64,000 bases of DNA from positions 425,855,379-425,919,378 of the forward strand of contig CM077676.1 of assembly GCA_039707655.1 (NCBI GenBank). The letters run 5' to 3'. A model generated the notes under the pieces. It ran no database searches. It saw only the letters and a program-made list of their open reading frames with translations, and was not told the origin of the DNA. The DNA comes from Elymus sibiricus (taxonomy: Eukaryota; Streptophyta; Magnoliopsida; Poales; Poaceae). This document shows, in pieces, positions 23,826-39,200 of the stretch; position 1 is the stretch's first letter, and each line of letters begins with the position of its first letter. Made by a program: the position numbers and the translations under genes.

Positions 23826-26070
23826 TGTACTCTCTCCTAGCCTCTACCATACATCCATGAGCTCACCCACAGACACATGTTGTGACAATAACATACAGAA
23901 CAATGCAACAACATTCCATTTGCGCTATAACAAGGCCTACATGTCTCTCTGGATCGAAGGAGGAGGCTCTTTGGTGCACAAAACCCCAAAAAAACATCCT
24001 TTACAAGGTCTATAACCCACCCCACTACCATACGCAAAATTGGGCAAGCGGATGAATTTCTCTTGGACGATAATGTGCCGAGAACCTCTTACGTAATGTA
24101 ACTATACACACGCAAAATATTAGGTTATTCTGAGGGGTGCAAGATGGTTCGCCGGCACGATAATTACCATTGAAACTGGATTCACGGTCTCCCCTCGGTG
24201 CTGAAATCCACTTGAGCTCTATCCGTAAAACGGACATAATCTGGTCATACGAACTCCATTTGATCTCCACGACCAGTCAAAACGACCAGAGCTAAAATTC
24301 GTAGACCGCAGCAACTAATTTCATCGGTTTCGAAATATAATTGGAGGCCAAAAACGACTATGAAAAATTGAGTTTAGGATGATTTTATCGTTGCCGTGTA
24401 CTCTCTCCTAGCCTCTACCATACATCCATGAGCTCACCCACAGACACATGTTGTGACAATAACATACAGAACAATGCAACAACATTCCATTTGCGCTATA
24501 ACAAGACCTACATGTCTCTCTGGATCGAAGGAGGAGGCTCTTTGGTGCACAAAACCCCAAAAAAACATCCTTTACAAGGTCTATAACCCACCCCACTACC
24601 ATACGCAAAATTGGGCAAGCGGATGCATTTCTCTTGGACGATAATGTGCCGAGAAGCTCTTACGTAATGTAACTATACACACGCAAAATATTAGGTCATT
24701 CTGAGGGGTGCAAGATGGCTCGCCGGAACGATAAACTTACCATTGAAACTGGATTCACGGTCTCCCCTCGGTGCTGAAATCCACTTGAGCTCTATCCATA
24801 AACTGGACATAATCTGGTCATACGAACTCCGTTTGATATCCACGACCTGTCAAAACGATCGGAGCGAAAATTCCTAGACCTTCATCGGTTTTGAAAAATA
24901 ATTGGAGGCCAAAAATGATTTCCAAAATTGAGTTTAGGATGATTTTATCGTTGCCGTGTACTCTCCTAGCCTCTACCATACATCCGTGAGCTCACCCACA
25001 GACACATATTGGGAAAATAACATACAGAACAATGCAACAACATTCCAGTTGCACTATAACAAGGCCTACATGTCTCTCTGGATCGAAGGAGGAGGCTCTT
25101 TGGTGCACAAACCCCCCAAAAATGATGCTTTCTGTGGTCTATAACCCACCCCACTACCATACGCAAATTTGGGCAAGCAGATGCATTTCTCTTGGACAAC
25201 AATGTGCCGAAAAGCTCTTACGTATTGTAACTATACACACGCAAAATATTAGGTCATTCCGAGGGGTGCAAGATGGCTCACCGGCACGATAAACTTACCA
25301 TTGAAACTGGATTCACGGTCTCCCCTCGGTACGGAAATCCACTTGAGCTCTATCCGTAAAACGGACATAATCTGGTCATACGAACTCCGTTTGATCTCCA
25401 CGACCTGTCAAAACGACCGGAGCGAAAATTCGTAGACCTTCATCGATTTCGAAAAATAATTGGAGGCAAAAATGATTTGCAAAATTGAGTTTAGGATGAT
25501 TTTAGCTTTGCCGTGTACTCTCCTACCCTCTACCATACATCCGTGAGCTCACCCACGGACACATATTGGGACAATAACATACAGAAAAATGCAAAAACAT
25601 TCCATTTGTGCTATAATAAGGCCTACATGTCTCTCTGGATCGAAGGAGGAGGCTCTTTGCTGCACAAAACCCCAAAAAATGATGCTTTACGTGGTCTATA
25701 ACCCACCCCGCTACCATACGCAAATTTGGGCAAGCAGATGCATTTCTCTTTTACGATAATGTGCCTAGAAGATCTTACATATTGTAACTATGCACACACA
25801 AAATATTAGGTCATCCCGACGCTGCAAGATGGCTCACTGGCACGATAAACTTACCATTGAAACTGGATTCACGGTCTCCCCTCGGTGCTGAAATCCACTT
25901 GAGCTCTATCCGTAAAACGGACGTAATCTGGAAAGATGAACTCCGTTTGATCTCCACGACCTGTCAAAACGACCGGAGCGAAAATTCATAGACCGCAGCA
26001 ACTGATTTCATCGGTTTCGAAAAATGATTTTAGGCCAAAAACGATTTGCAAAATTGAGTTTAGGATGATT
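23826..26070. repeat. Higher-order repeat block, copy 1 (four monomers, 6.22 kb period)
   Basis: Four successive monomers recur in the same order at 30046-32290. Corresponding landmarks are offset by 6219-6221 bp. The order is two monomers with AAAAAACATCCTTTACAAGG (or a close variant) and the extra CT, then one with ACAAACCCCCCAAAAATG, then one with CAGAAAAATGCAAAAACATT or a close variant. The next monomer no longer matches, which limits the block. Confidence 0.75.
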
Positions 26071-28902
26071 TTATCATTGTCGTGTACTCTCCTAGCCTCT
26101 ACCATACATCCGTGAGCTCACCCACAGACACATATTGGGACAATAAGGTACAGAACAATGCAACAACATTCCATTTGCGCTATAACAAGGCCTACATGTC
26201 TCTCTGGATTGAAGGAGGAGGCTCTTTGGTGCACAAAACCCCCAAAAATGATGCTTTACTTGGTCTATAACCCACCCCGCTACCATACGCAAATTAGGGC
26301 AAGCAGATGCATTTCTATTGGACGATAATGTGCCGAGAAGCTCTTACATATTTTAACTATACACACGCAAAGTATTAGGTCATTCCGTGGTGTGCAAGAT
26401 GGCTCACCGGCACGATAAACTTACCATTGAACTGGATTCACGGTCTCCCCTCGGTGCTGAAATCCACTTGACCTCTATTCGTAAAACGGACCTAATCTGG
26501 TCATACGAACTCATTTTGATCTCCACGACCTGCAAAACGACCGGAGCAAAAATTCATAGACCGCAGCAACTGATTTCATCGCTTTTGAAAAATAATTGGA
26601 GGCCAAAAATGATTAGCAAAATTGAGTTTAGGATGATTTTATCGTTGTCGTGCACTCTCCTAGCCTCTACCATACATCCGTGAGCTCACCCACAGACACA
26701 TATTGGGACAATAACATACAGAACAATGCAACAACATTCCATTTGCGCTATAACAAGGCCTACATGTCTCTCTGGATTGAAGGAGGAGGCTCTTTGGTGC
26801 ACAAAACCCCCAAAAATGATGCTTTATGTGGTCTTTAACCCACCCCACTACCATACGCAAATTTGGGCAAGCAGATGCATTTCTCTTGGACGACAATGTG
26901 CCGAAAAGCTCTTACGTATAGTAACTATACACACGCAAAATATTAGGTCATTCCGACGCTGCAAGATGGCTTACCGGCACGATAAGCTTACCATTGAAAC
27001 TGGATTCACGGTCTCCCCTCGGTGTTGAAATCCACTTGAGCTCTATCCGTAAAACGGACGTAATCTGGTCATACGAACTCTGTTTGATCTCCACAACCTG
27101 TCAAAACGATCGGAGCAAAAATTCGTAGACCTTCATCAGTTTCTAAAAATAATTGGAGGCCAAAAACGATTTGCAAAATTGAGTTTAGGATGATTCTAGC
27201 ATTGTCGTGTACTCTCCTAGCCTCTACCATATATCCGTGAGCTCACCCACAGACACATATTGGGACAATAACATACAGAAAAATGCAACAACATTCCATT
27301 TGTGCTATAATAAGGCCTACATGTCTCTCTGGATTGAACGAGGAGGCTCTTTGGTGGACAAAACCCCAAAAAATGATGCTTTACGTGGTCTACAACCCAC
27401 CCCGCTACCATACGCAAATTTGGGAGGGCAGATGCATTTCTCTTGGACGATAATGTGCCAAGAAGCTCTTACATATTGTAACTATACACACGCAAAATAT
27501 TAGGTCATTCCGAGGGGTGCAAGATGGCTCACCGGCATGATAAACTTACCATTGAAACTGGATTCACGGTCTCCCCTCGGTGCTGAAATCCACTTGAGCT
27601 CTATTCGTAAAACGGACCTAATCTGGTCAGACGAACTCCGTTTGATCTCACCGACCTGTCAAAACGACCGGAGCGAAAATTCGTAGACTGCAGCAACTGA
27701 TTTCATCGGTTTCAAAAAATAATTGGAGGCCAAAAACGATTTGCAAAATTGAGTTTAGGTAGATTTTATCGTTGTCGTGTACTCTCCTAGCCTCTACCAT
27801 ACATCCGTGAGCTCACACACAGACACATATTGGGACAATAAGGTACAGAACAATGCAACAACATTCCATTTGCGCTATAACAAGGCCTACATGTTTCTCT
27901 GGATCGAAGGAGGAGGCTCTTTGGTGCACAAAACCCCAAAAAATGATGCTTTACTTGGTCTATAACCCACCCCGCTACCATACGCAAATTAGGGCAAGCA
28001 GATGCATTTCTATTGGACGATAATGTGCCGAGAAGCTCTTACATATTGTAACTATACACACGCAAAATATTAGGTCATTCCGTGGTGTGCAAGATGGCTC
28101 ACCGGCACGATAAACTTACCATTGAACTGGATTCACGGTCTCCCCTCGGTGCTGAAATCCACTTGAGCTATATTCGTAAAACGGACCTAATCTGGTCATA
28201 CGAACTCATTTTGATTTCCACGACCTGTCAAAATGACCGGAGCGAAAATTCATAGTCCGCAAAAACTGATTTCATCGCTTTTGAAAAATAATTGGAGGCC
28301 AAAAATGATTAGCAAAATTGAGTTTAGGATGATTTTATCGTTGCCGTGTACTCTCCTAGCCTCTACCATACATCCGTGAGCTCACCCACAGACACATATT
28401 GGGACAATAACATACAAAACAATGCAACAATATTCCATTTGCGCTATAACAAGGCCTACATGTCTCTCTGGATTGAAGGAGGAGGCTCTTTGGTGCACAA
28501 AACCCCAAAAAATGATGCTTTATGTGGTCTTTAACCCACCCCACTACCATACGCAAATTTGGGCAAGCAGATGCATTTCTCTTGGACGACAATGTGCCGA
28601 AAAGCTCTTACGTATTGTAACTATACACACGCAAAATATTAGGTCATTCCGACGCTGCAAGATGGCTTACCGGCACGATAAACTTACCATTGAAATTGGA
28701 TTCACGGTCTCCCCTCGGTGCTGAAATCCACTTGAGCTCTATCCGTAAAACGGACGTAATCTGGTCATACGAACTCTGTTTGATCTCCACAACCTGTCAA
28801 AACGATCGGAACAAAAATTCGTAGACCTTCATCGGTTTCGAAAAATAATTGGAGGCCAAAAACGATTTGCAAAATTGAGTTTAGGATGATTCTAGCTTTG
28901 CC
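25513..28902. repeat. Trimeric higher-order repeat, two copies (~1.695 kb each)
   Basis: Monomers at 25513, 26082 and 26650 (569, 568 and 557 bp) are followed by monomers of the same three types at 27207, 27777 and 28346 (570, 569 and 557 bp). Type one has GAAAAATGC and TGTGCTATAATAAGG. Type two has AATAAGGTACAGAAC and CTTTACTTGGTC. Type three has TGTGGTCTTTAACCC and carries the 12 bp deletion near its end. A further type-one monomer follows at 28903. This points to a recent unequal exchange in steps of three monomers. Confidence 0.8.
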
Positions 28903-30045
28903 GTGTACTCTCCGAGCCTCTACCATACATCCGTGAGCTCACCCACAGACACATATTGGGACAATAACATACAGAAAAATGCAACAACATTCCATTTGTG
29001 CTATAATAAGGCCTACATGTCTCTCTGGATCGAAGGAGGAGGCTCTTTGGTGGACAAAACCCCAAAAAATGATGCTTTACGTGGTCTATAACCCACCCCG
29101 CTACCATACGCAAATTTGGGCAAGCAGATGCATTTCTCTTGGACGATAATGTGCCAAGAAGCTCTTACGTATTGTAACTATACACACGCAAAATATTAGG
29201 TCATTCCGAGGGGTGCAAGATGGCTCACTGGCACGATAAACTTACCATTGAAACTGGATTCACGGTCTCCCCTCGGTGCTGAAATTCACTTGAGATCTAT
29301 TCGTAAAACGGACCTAATCTGGTCAGACGAACTCCGTTTGATCTCACCGACCTGTCAAAACGACTAGAGCGAAAATTCGTAGACTGCAGCAACTGATTTC
29401 ATCGTTTTCGAAAAATAATTGGAGGCCAAAAATGATTTGCAAAATTGAGTTTAGGATGATTTTATCGTTGCCGTGTACTCTCCTAGCCTCTACCATACAT
29501 CCATGAGCTCACCCACAGACACATATTGGGACAATAACATACAGAACAATGCAACAACATTCCATTTGCGCTATAACAAGTCCTAGATGTCTCTCTGGAT
29601 CGAAGGAGGAGGCTCTTTGGTGCACAAAACCCCAAAAAATGACGCTTTACTTGGTCTATAACCCACCCCGCTACCATACGCAAATTAGGGCAAGCAGATG
29701 CATTTCTATTGGACGATAATGTGCCGAGAAGCTCTTACATATTGTAACTATACACACGCAAAATATTAGGTCATTCCGAGGTGTGCAAGATGGCTCACCG
29801 GCACGATAAACTTACCATTGAAACTAGATTCACGGTCTCCCCTCTGTGCTGAAATCCACTTGAGCTCTATCCGTAAAACGGCCGTAATCTGGTCATACGA
29901 ACTCCGTTTGATCTCCACGACCTGTCAAAACGACCGGAGTGAAAATTCATAGACCGCAGCAACTGATTTCATTGGTTTCGAAATATAATTGGAGGCCAAA
30001 AACGACTTTGAAAAATTGAGTTTAGGATGATTTTATCGTTGCCGT

Positions 30046-32290
30046 GTACTCTCTCCTAGCCTCTACCATACATCCATGAGCTCACCCACAGACACATGTT
30101 GTGAGAATAACATACAGAACAATGCAACAACATTCCATTTGCGCTATAACAAGGCCTACATGTCTCTCTGGATCGAAGGAGGAGGCTCTTTGGTGCACAA
30201 AACCCCAAAAAAACATCCTTTACAAGGTCTATAACCCGCCCCGCTACCATACGCAAATTAGGGCAAGCAGATGCATTTCTATTGGACGATAATGTGCCGA
30301 GAAGCTCTTACATATTGTAACTATACACACGCAAAATATTAGGTCATTCCGAGGTGTGCAAGATGGCTCACCGGCACGATAAACTTACCATTGAAACTGG
30401 ATTCACGGTCTCCCCCCGGTGCTGAAAAACACTTGAGCTCTATCCGTAAAAAGGACGTAATCTGGTCATATGAACTCCGTTTGATATCCACGACCTGTCA
30501 AAACGACCGAAGTGAAAATTCCTAGCCGCAGCACCTGATTTCATCGGTTTCGAAATATAATTGGAGGCCAAAAATGACTTTGAAAAATTGAGTTTAGGAT
30601 GATTTTATCGTTGCCGTGTACTCTCTCCTAGCCTCTACCATACATCCATGAGCTCACCCACAGACACATGTTGTGATAATAACATACAGAACAATGCAAC
30701 AGCATTCCATTTGCGCTATAACAAGGCCTACATGTCTCTCTGGATCGAAGGAGGAGGCTCTTTGGTGCACAAAACCCCAAAAAAACATGCTTTACAAGGT
30801 CTATAACCCACCCCACTACCATACGCAAAATTGGGCAAGCGGATGCATTTCTCTTTGATGATAATGTGTCGAGAAGCTCTTACGTAATGTAACTATACAC
30901 ACGCAAAATATTAGGTCATTCTGACGGGTGCAAGATGGCTCGCCGGCACGATAAACTTACCATTGAAACTGGATTCACGGTCTCCCCTCGGTGCTGAAAT
31001 CCACTTGAGCTCTATCCGTAAAATGGTCGTAATCTGGTCATACCAACTCCGTTTGATATCCACGACCTGTCAAAACGATCGGAGCGAAAATTCCTAGACC
31101 GTCATCGGTTTTGAAAAAAAATTGGAGGCTAAAAATGATTTCCAAAATTGAGTTTAGGATGATTTTATCGTTGTCGTGTACTCTCCTAGCCTCTAACATA
31201 CATCCGTGAGCTCACCCACAGACACATATTGGGACAATAACATACAGAACAATGCAACAACATTCTATTTGCACTATAACAAGGCCTACATGTCTCTCTG
31301 GATCGAAGGAGGAGGCTCTTTGGTGCACAAACCCCCCAAAAATGATGGTTTACTTGGTCTATAACCCACCCCACTACCATACGCAAATTTGGGCAAGCAG
31401 ATGCATTTCTCTTGGACGACAATGTGCCGAAAAGCTCTTACGTATTGTAACTATACACACGCAAAATATTAGGTCATTCCGAGGGGTGCAAGATGGCTCA
31501 GCGGCACGATAAACTTACCATTGAAACTGGATTCACGGTCTCCCCTCGGTACTGAAATCCACTTGAGCTCTATTCGTAAAACGGACATAATCTGGTCATA
31601 CGAACTCCGTTTGATCTCCACGACCTGTCAAAACGACCGGAGCGAAAATTCGTAGACCTTCATTGGTTTCGAAAAATAATTGGAGGCCAAAAATGATTTG
31701 CAAAACTGAGTTTAGGATGATTTTAGCTTTGCCGTGTACTCTCCTAGCCTCTACCATACATCCGTGAGCTCACCCACAGACCCATATTGGGACAATAACA
31801 TACATAAAAATGCAAAAACATTCCATTTGTTCTATAATAAGGCCTACATGTCTCTCTGGATCGAAGGAGGAGGCTCTTTGGTGCACAAAACCCCAAAAAA
31901 TGATGCTTTACGTGGTCTATAACCCACCCCGCTACCATACGCAAATTTGGGCAAGCAGATGCATTTCTCTTGGACGATAATGTGCCGAGAAGCTCTTACA
32001 TATTGTAACTGTGCACACACAAAATATTAGGTCATTCCGACGCTGCAAGATGGCTCACTGGCACGATAAACTTACCATTGATACTGGATTCACGGTCTCC
32101 CCTCGGTGCTGAAATCCACTTGAGCTCTATCCGTAAAACGGACGCAATTTGGTCAGACGAACTCCGTTTGATCTCCACGACCTGTCAAAACGACCGGAGC
32201 GAAAATACGTAGACCGCAGCAACTGACTTTGTCAGTTTCGAAAAATAATTGGAGGCCAAAAACGATTTGCAAAATTGAGTTTAGGATGAT
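30046..32290. repeat. Higher-order repeat block, copy 2 (four monomers)
   Basis: The partner of 23826-26070, with the same order of four monomer types. A shorter third occurrence of the middle pair (CAAGG-type then CCCCCC-type monomer) follows at about 32302-33429, which shows repeated exchange in this part of the array. Confidence 0.75.
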
Positions 32291-35200
32291 TTTATCGTTG
32301 TCGTGTACTCTCCTAGCCTCTACCAAACATCCGTGAGCTCACCCACAGACACATGTTGTGACAAAAACATATAGAACAATGCAACAACATTCCATTTGCG
32401 CTATAACAAGGCCTACATGTCTCTCTGGATCGAAGGAGGAGGCTCTTTGGTGCACAAAACCCCAAAAAACATCCTTTACAAGGTCTATAACCCACCCCGC
32501 TACCATACGCAAATTAGGGCAAGCAGATGCATTTCTATTGGACGATAATGTGCCGAGAAGCTCTTACGTATTGTAACTATACACACGCAAAATATTAGGT
32601 CATTCCGAGGTGTGCAAGATGGCTCACCGGCACGATAAACTTACCATTGAAACTAGATTCACGGTCTCCCCTCGGTGCTGAAATCCACTTGAGCTCTATC
32701 CGTAAAATGGACGTAATCTGGTCATACGAACTCTGTTTGATATCCACGACCTGTCAAAACGACCGGAGCGAAAATTCCTAGACCTTCATCGGTTTTGAAA
32801 AATAATTGGAGGCCAAAAATGATTTCCAAAATTGAGTTTAGGATGATTTTATCATTGCCGTGTACTCTCCTAGCCTCTACCATACATCCGTGAGCTCACC
32901 CACAGACACATATTGGGACAATAACATACAGAACAATGCAACAACATTCCATTTGCACTATAACAAGGCCTACATGTCTCTCTGGATCGAAGGAGGAGGA
33001 TCTTTGGTGCACAAACCCCCCAAAAATGGTGCTTTTTGTGGTCTATAACCCACCCCACTACCATACGCAAATTTGGGCAAGCAGATGCATTTCTCTTGGA
33101 TGACAATGTGCCGAAAAGCTCTTACATATTGTAACTATACACACGCAAAATATTAGGTCATTCCGAGGGGTGCAAGATGTCTCACCGGCACGATAAACTT
33201 ACCATTGAAACTGGATTCACGGTCTCCCTTCGGTACTGAAATCCACTTGAGCTCTATCCGTAAAACGGACATAATCTGGTCATAGGAACTCTGTTTGATC
33301 TCCACGACCTGTCAAAACGACCGGAGAGAAAATTCGTAGACCGCAGCAACTGATTTCATCGGTTTCGAAAAATAATTGGAGGCCAAAAACGATTTGCAAA
33401 ATTGAGTTTAGGCTGATTTTATCGTTGTCGTGTACTCTCCTAGCCTCTACCATACATCCGTGAGCTCATCCACAGACACATATTGGGACAATAAGGAACA
33501 GAACAATGCAACAACATTCCATTTGCGCTATAACAAGGCCTACATGTTTCTCTGGATCGAAGGAGGAGGCTCTTTGGTGCACAAAACCCCAAAAAGTGAT
33601 GCTTTACTTGGTCTATAACCCACCCCGCTACCATACGCAAATTAGGGCAAGCAAATGCATTTCTATTGGACGATAATGTGCCGAGAAGCTCTTACATATT
33701 GTAACTATACACACGCAAAATATTAATTCATTTCGAGGGGTGCTAGATGGCTCACCGGCACGATAGACTTACCATTGAAACTGGATTCACGGTCTCCCCT
33801 CGGTGCTGAAATCCACTTGAGCTCTATCCGTAAAACAGACGTAATCTGGTCATACGAACTCCGTTTGATCGCCACGACCTGTCAAAACGACCGGAGCAAA
33901 AATTCGTAGACCGCACCAACAGATTTCATCGGTTTCGAAAAATAATTGGGGGCCAAAAACGATTTGCAAAATTGAGTTTAGGATGATTTTATCGTTGTCG
34001 TGTACTCTCCTAGCCTCTACCATACATCCGTGAGCTCACCCATAGACACATATTGGGACAATAAGGTACAGAACAATGCAACAACATTCCATTTGCGCTA
34101 TAACACGGCCTACATGTTTCTTTGGATCGAAGGAGGAGGCTCTTTGGTGCACAAAACCACAAAAAATGATGCTTTACGTGGTCTATAACCCACCCCGCTA
34201 CCATACGCAAATTAGGGCAAGCAGATGCATTTCTCTTGGACGATAATGTGCCGAGAAGCTCTTACGTATTGTAACTATACACACGCAAAATATTAGGTCA
34301 TTCCGAGGGTTGCAAGATGGCTCACCGGCACGATACACTTACCATTGAAACTGGATTCACGGTCTCCCCTCGGTGCTGAAATCCACTTGAGCTCTATCCG
34401 TAAAACAGACGTAATCTGGTCATACGAACTCCGTTTGATCTCCACGACCTGTCAAAACGACCGGAGCGAAAATTCGTAGACCGCAGCAACTGATTTCATC
34501 GGTTTCAAAAAACAATTGGAGGCCAAAAACGATTTGCAAAATTGAGTTTAGGATGATTTTATCGTTGTCGTGTACTCCCCTAGCCTCTACCATACACCCG
34601 TGAGCTCACCCACAGACACATATTGTGACAATAACATACAGAACAATACAACAACATTCCATTTGCGCTATAACAAGGCCTACATGTCTCTCTGGATCGA
34701 AGGAGGAGGCTCTTTGGTGCACAAAACCCCAAAAAAACATCCTTTACAAGGTCTATAACCCACCCCACTACCATACGCAAAATTGGGCAAGCGGATGCAT
34801 TTCTCCTGGACGATAATGTGCCGAGAAGCTCTTACGTAATGTAACTATACACACGCAAAATATTAGGTCATTCTGAGGGGTGCAAGATGGCTCGCCGGCA
34901 CGATAAACTTACCATTGAAACAGGATTCACGGTCTCCCCTCGGTGCTGAAATCCACTTGAGCTCTATCCGTAAAACGGACGTAATCTGGTCATACGAACT
35001 CCGTTTTATATCCACGACCTGTCAAAACGATCGGAGCGAAAATTCGTAGACCGCAACAACTGATTTCATTTGTTTCGAATAATAATTGTAGGCCAAAAAC
35101 GATTTGCAAAATTGAGTTTAGGATGATTTTATCATTGTCGTGTACTCTCCTAGCCTCTACCATACACCCGTGAGCTCACCCACAGACACATATTGGGACA

Positions 35201-36279
35201 ATAACATACAGAACAATGCAACAACATTCCATTTGCGCTATAACCAGGCCTACATGTCTCTCTGGATCGAAGGAGGAGGCTCTTTGGCGCAGAAATCCCC
35301 AAAAAATGATGCTTTACTTGGTCTATAACCCACCCCGCTACCATACGCAAATTTGGGCAAGCAGATGCATTTCTCGTGGACGATAATGTGCCGAGAAGCT
35401 CTTAGGTATTATAACTATACACACGCAAAATATTAGGTCATTCCGAGGGGTGCAAGATGGCCCACCGGCATGATAAACTTACCATCGAAACTGGATTTAC
35501 GGTCTCCCCTTGGTGCTGAAATTCACTTGAGCTCTATCTATAAAACACACGTAATCTGGTCATACGAACTCCGTTTGATCTCCACGACCTGTCAAAATGA
35601 CCGGAGCAAAAATTCATAGACCGCAGCAACTGATTTCATCTGTTTCGAATAATAATTGTAGGCCAAAAATGATTTGCAAAATTGAGTTTAGGATGATTTT
35701 ATCGTTGTCGTGTACTCTCCTAGCCTCTACCATACATCTGTGAGCTCACCCACAGACACATATTGGGACAATAACATACAGAACAATGCAACAACATTCC
35801 ATTTGCGCTATAACAAGGCCTACATGTATCTCTGGATCGAAGGAGGAGGCTCTTTGGTGCACAAAACCCCAAAAATGATGCTTTACTTGGTCTATAACCC
35901 ACCCCGCTACCATACGCAAATTTGGGCAAGCAGATGCATTTCTCTTGGACGATAATGTGCCGAGAAGCTCTTAGGTATTATAACTATACACACGCAAAAT
36001 ATTAGGTCATTCCGAGGGGTGCAAAATGGCTCACCGGCACGATAAACTTACCATTGAAACTGGATTCACGGTCTCCCCTCGGTGCTGAAATTCACTTGAG
36101 CTCTATCCGTAAAACGGACGTAATCTGGTCATACGAACTCCGTTTGAACTCCATGACCTGTCAAAACGACCGGAGAGAAAATTCTTAGACAGCAGCAACT
36201 GATTTCATCCGTTTCGAAAAAAAGTTGCAGGCCAAAAATGATTTGCTAAATTCAGTTTAGGATGCTTTTATCATTGGCG

Positions 36280-39200
36280 TGTACTCTCCTAGCCTCTACC
36301 ATATACCCGTGAGCTCACCCACAGACACATATTAGGACAATAACATACAGAACAATGCAACAACATTCCATTTGTGCTATAACAAGGCCTACATGTCTCT
36401 CTGGATCGAAGGAGGAGGCTCTTTGGTGCACAAAACCCCAAAAAATGATGGTTTACTTGGTCTATAACCCACCCCGTTACCATACGCAAATTTGGGCAAG
36501 CAGATGCATTTCTCTTGGACAATAATGTGCCGAGAAGCTCTTAGCTATTATAACTATACACACGCAAAATATTAGGACATTCCGAGGGGTGCAAGATGGC
36601 TCACTGGCATGATAAACTTACCATTGAAACTGGATTTACGGTCTCCCCTTGGTGCTGAAATCCACTTGAGCTCTATCTGTAAAACGAACGTAATCTGGTC
36701 ATACGAACTCTGTTTGATCTCCACGACCTGTCAAAATGACCGGAGCGAAAATTCATAGACCGCAGCAACTGATTTTATCTGTTTTGAATAATAATTGTAG
36801 GCCAAAAACGATTTGCAAAATTGAGTTTAGGATGATTTTATCGTTGTCGTGTACTCTCCTAGCCTCTGCCATACATCCGTGAGCTCACCCACAGACACAT
36901 ATTGGGACAATAACATACAGAACAATGCAACATCATTCCATTTGCGCTATAACAAGGCCTACATGTATCTCTGGATCGAAGGAGGAGCCTCTTTGGTGCA
37001 CAAAACCCCAAAAAATGATGCTTTACTTGGTCTATAACCCACCCCGCTACCATACGCAAATTTGGGCAAGCAGATGCATTTCTCTTGGACGATAATGTGC
37101 CGAGAAGCTCTTAGGTATTATAACTATACACATGCAAAATATTAGGTCATTCCGAGGGGTGCAAGATGGCTCACTGGCACGATAAACTTACCATTGAAAC
37201 TGGATTCACGGTCTCCCCTCGGTGCAGAAATTCACTTGAGCTCTATCCGTAAAACGGACGTACTCTGGTCATACGAACTCCGTTTGATCTCCACGACCTG
37301 TCAAAATGACCGGAGCGAAAATTCATAGACCGCAGCAACTAATTTTATCTGTTTTGAATAATAATTGTAGGCCAAAAACGATTTGCAAAATGGAGTTTAG
37401 GATGAATTTATCGGTTTCGTGTACTCTCCTAGCCTCCACCATACATCCGTGAGCTCACCACAGACACATATTGGGACAATAACATATAGAACAATGCAAC
37501 AACATTCCATTTGCGCTATAACAAGGCCTACATGTATCTCTGGATCGAAGGAGGAGTCTCTTTGGTGCACAAAACCCCAAAAAATGATGCTTTACTTGGT
37601 CTATAACCCACCCCGCTACCATACGCAAATTTTGGCAAGCAGATGCATTTCTCTTGGACGATAATGTGCCGAGAAGCTCTTAGGTATTATAACTATACAC
37701 AAGCAAAATATTAGGTCATTCCGAGGGGTGCAAGATGGCTCACCGGCACGATAAACTTACCATTGAAACTGGATTCACGGTCTCCCCTCGGTGCTGAAAT
37801 TCACTTGAGCTCTATCCGTAAAACGGACGTAATCTGGTCATATGAACTCCGTTTGATCTCCATGACCTGTCAAAACGACCGGAGAGAAAATTCTTAGACA
37901 GCAGCAACTGATTTCATCCGTTTCGAAAAAAAATTGGAGGCCAAAAATGATTTGCGAAATTCAGTTTAGGATGCTTTTATCATTGGCGTGTACTCTCCTA
38001 GCCTCTACCATATACCCGTGAGCTCACCCACAGACACATATTGGGACAATAACATACAGAACAATGCAACAACATTCCATTTGCGCTATAACAAGGCCTA
38101 CATGTCTCTCTGGATCGAAGGAGGAGGCTCTTAGGTGCACAAAACCCCAAAAAATGATGGTTTACTTGGTCTATAACCCACCCCGTTACCATACGCAAAT
38201 TTAGGCAAGCAGATGCATTTCTCTTGGACGATAATGTGCCGAGAAGCTCTTAGGTATTATAACTATACACACACAAAATATTAGGTCATTCCGAGGGGTG
38301 CAAGATGGCTCACCGGCATGATAAACTTACCATTGAAACTGGATTTACGGTCTCCCCTTGGTGCTGAAATCCACTTGAGCTCTATCTGTAAAACGGACGT
38401 ACTCTGGTCATACAAACTCCGTTTGATCTCCACGACCTGTCAAAATGACCGGAGCAAAAATTCATAGACCGCAGCAACTGATTTTATCTGTTTTGAATAA
38501 TAATTGTAGGCCAAAAACGATTTGCAAAATTGAGTTTAGGATGATATTATCGTTGTCGTGTACTCTCCTAGCCTCCACCATACAACCGTGAGCTCACCAC
38601 AGACACATATTGGGACAATAACATACAGAACAATGCAACAACATTCCATTTGCGCTATAACAAGCCCTACATGTCTCTCTGGATCGAAGGAGGAGGCTCT
38701 TTGGTGCACAAAACCCCAAAAAATGATGGTTTACTTGGTCTATAACCCACCCCGTTACCATATGCAAATTTGGGCAAGCAGATGCATTTCTCTTGGACGA
38801 TAATGTGCCGAGAAGCTCTTAGGTATTATAACTATACACACGCAAAATATTAGGACATTCCGAGGGGTGCAAGATGGCTCACCGGCATGATAAACTTACC
38901 ATTGAAACTGGATTTACGGTCTCCCCTTGGTGCTGAAATCCACTTGAGCTCTATCTGTAAAACGAACGTAATCTGGTCATACGAACTCCGTTTGATCTCC
39001 ACGACCTGTCAAAATGACCGGAGCGAAAATTCATAGACCGCAGCAACTGATTTTATCTGTTTTGAATAATAATTGTAGGCCAAAAACGATTTGCAAAATT
39101 GAGTTTAGGATGATTTTATCGTTGTCGTGTACTCTCCTAGCCTCTGCCATACATCCGTGAGCTCACCCACAGACACATATTGGGACAATAACATACAGAA

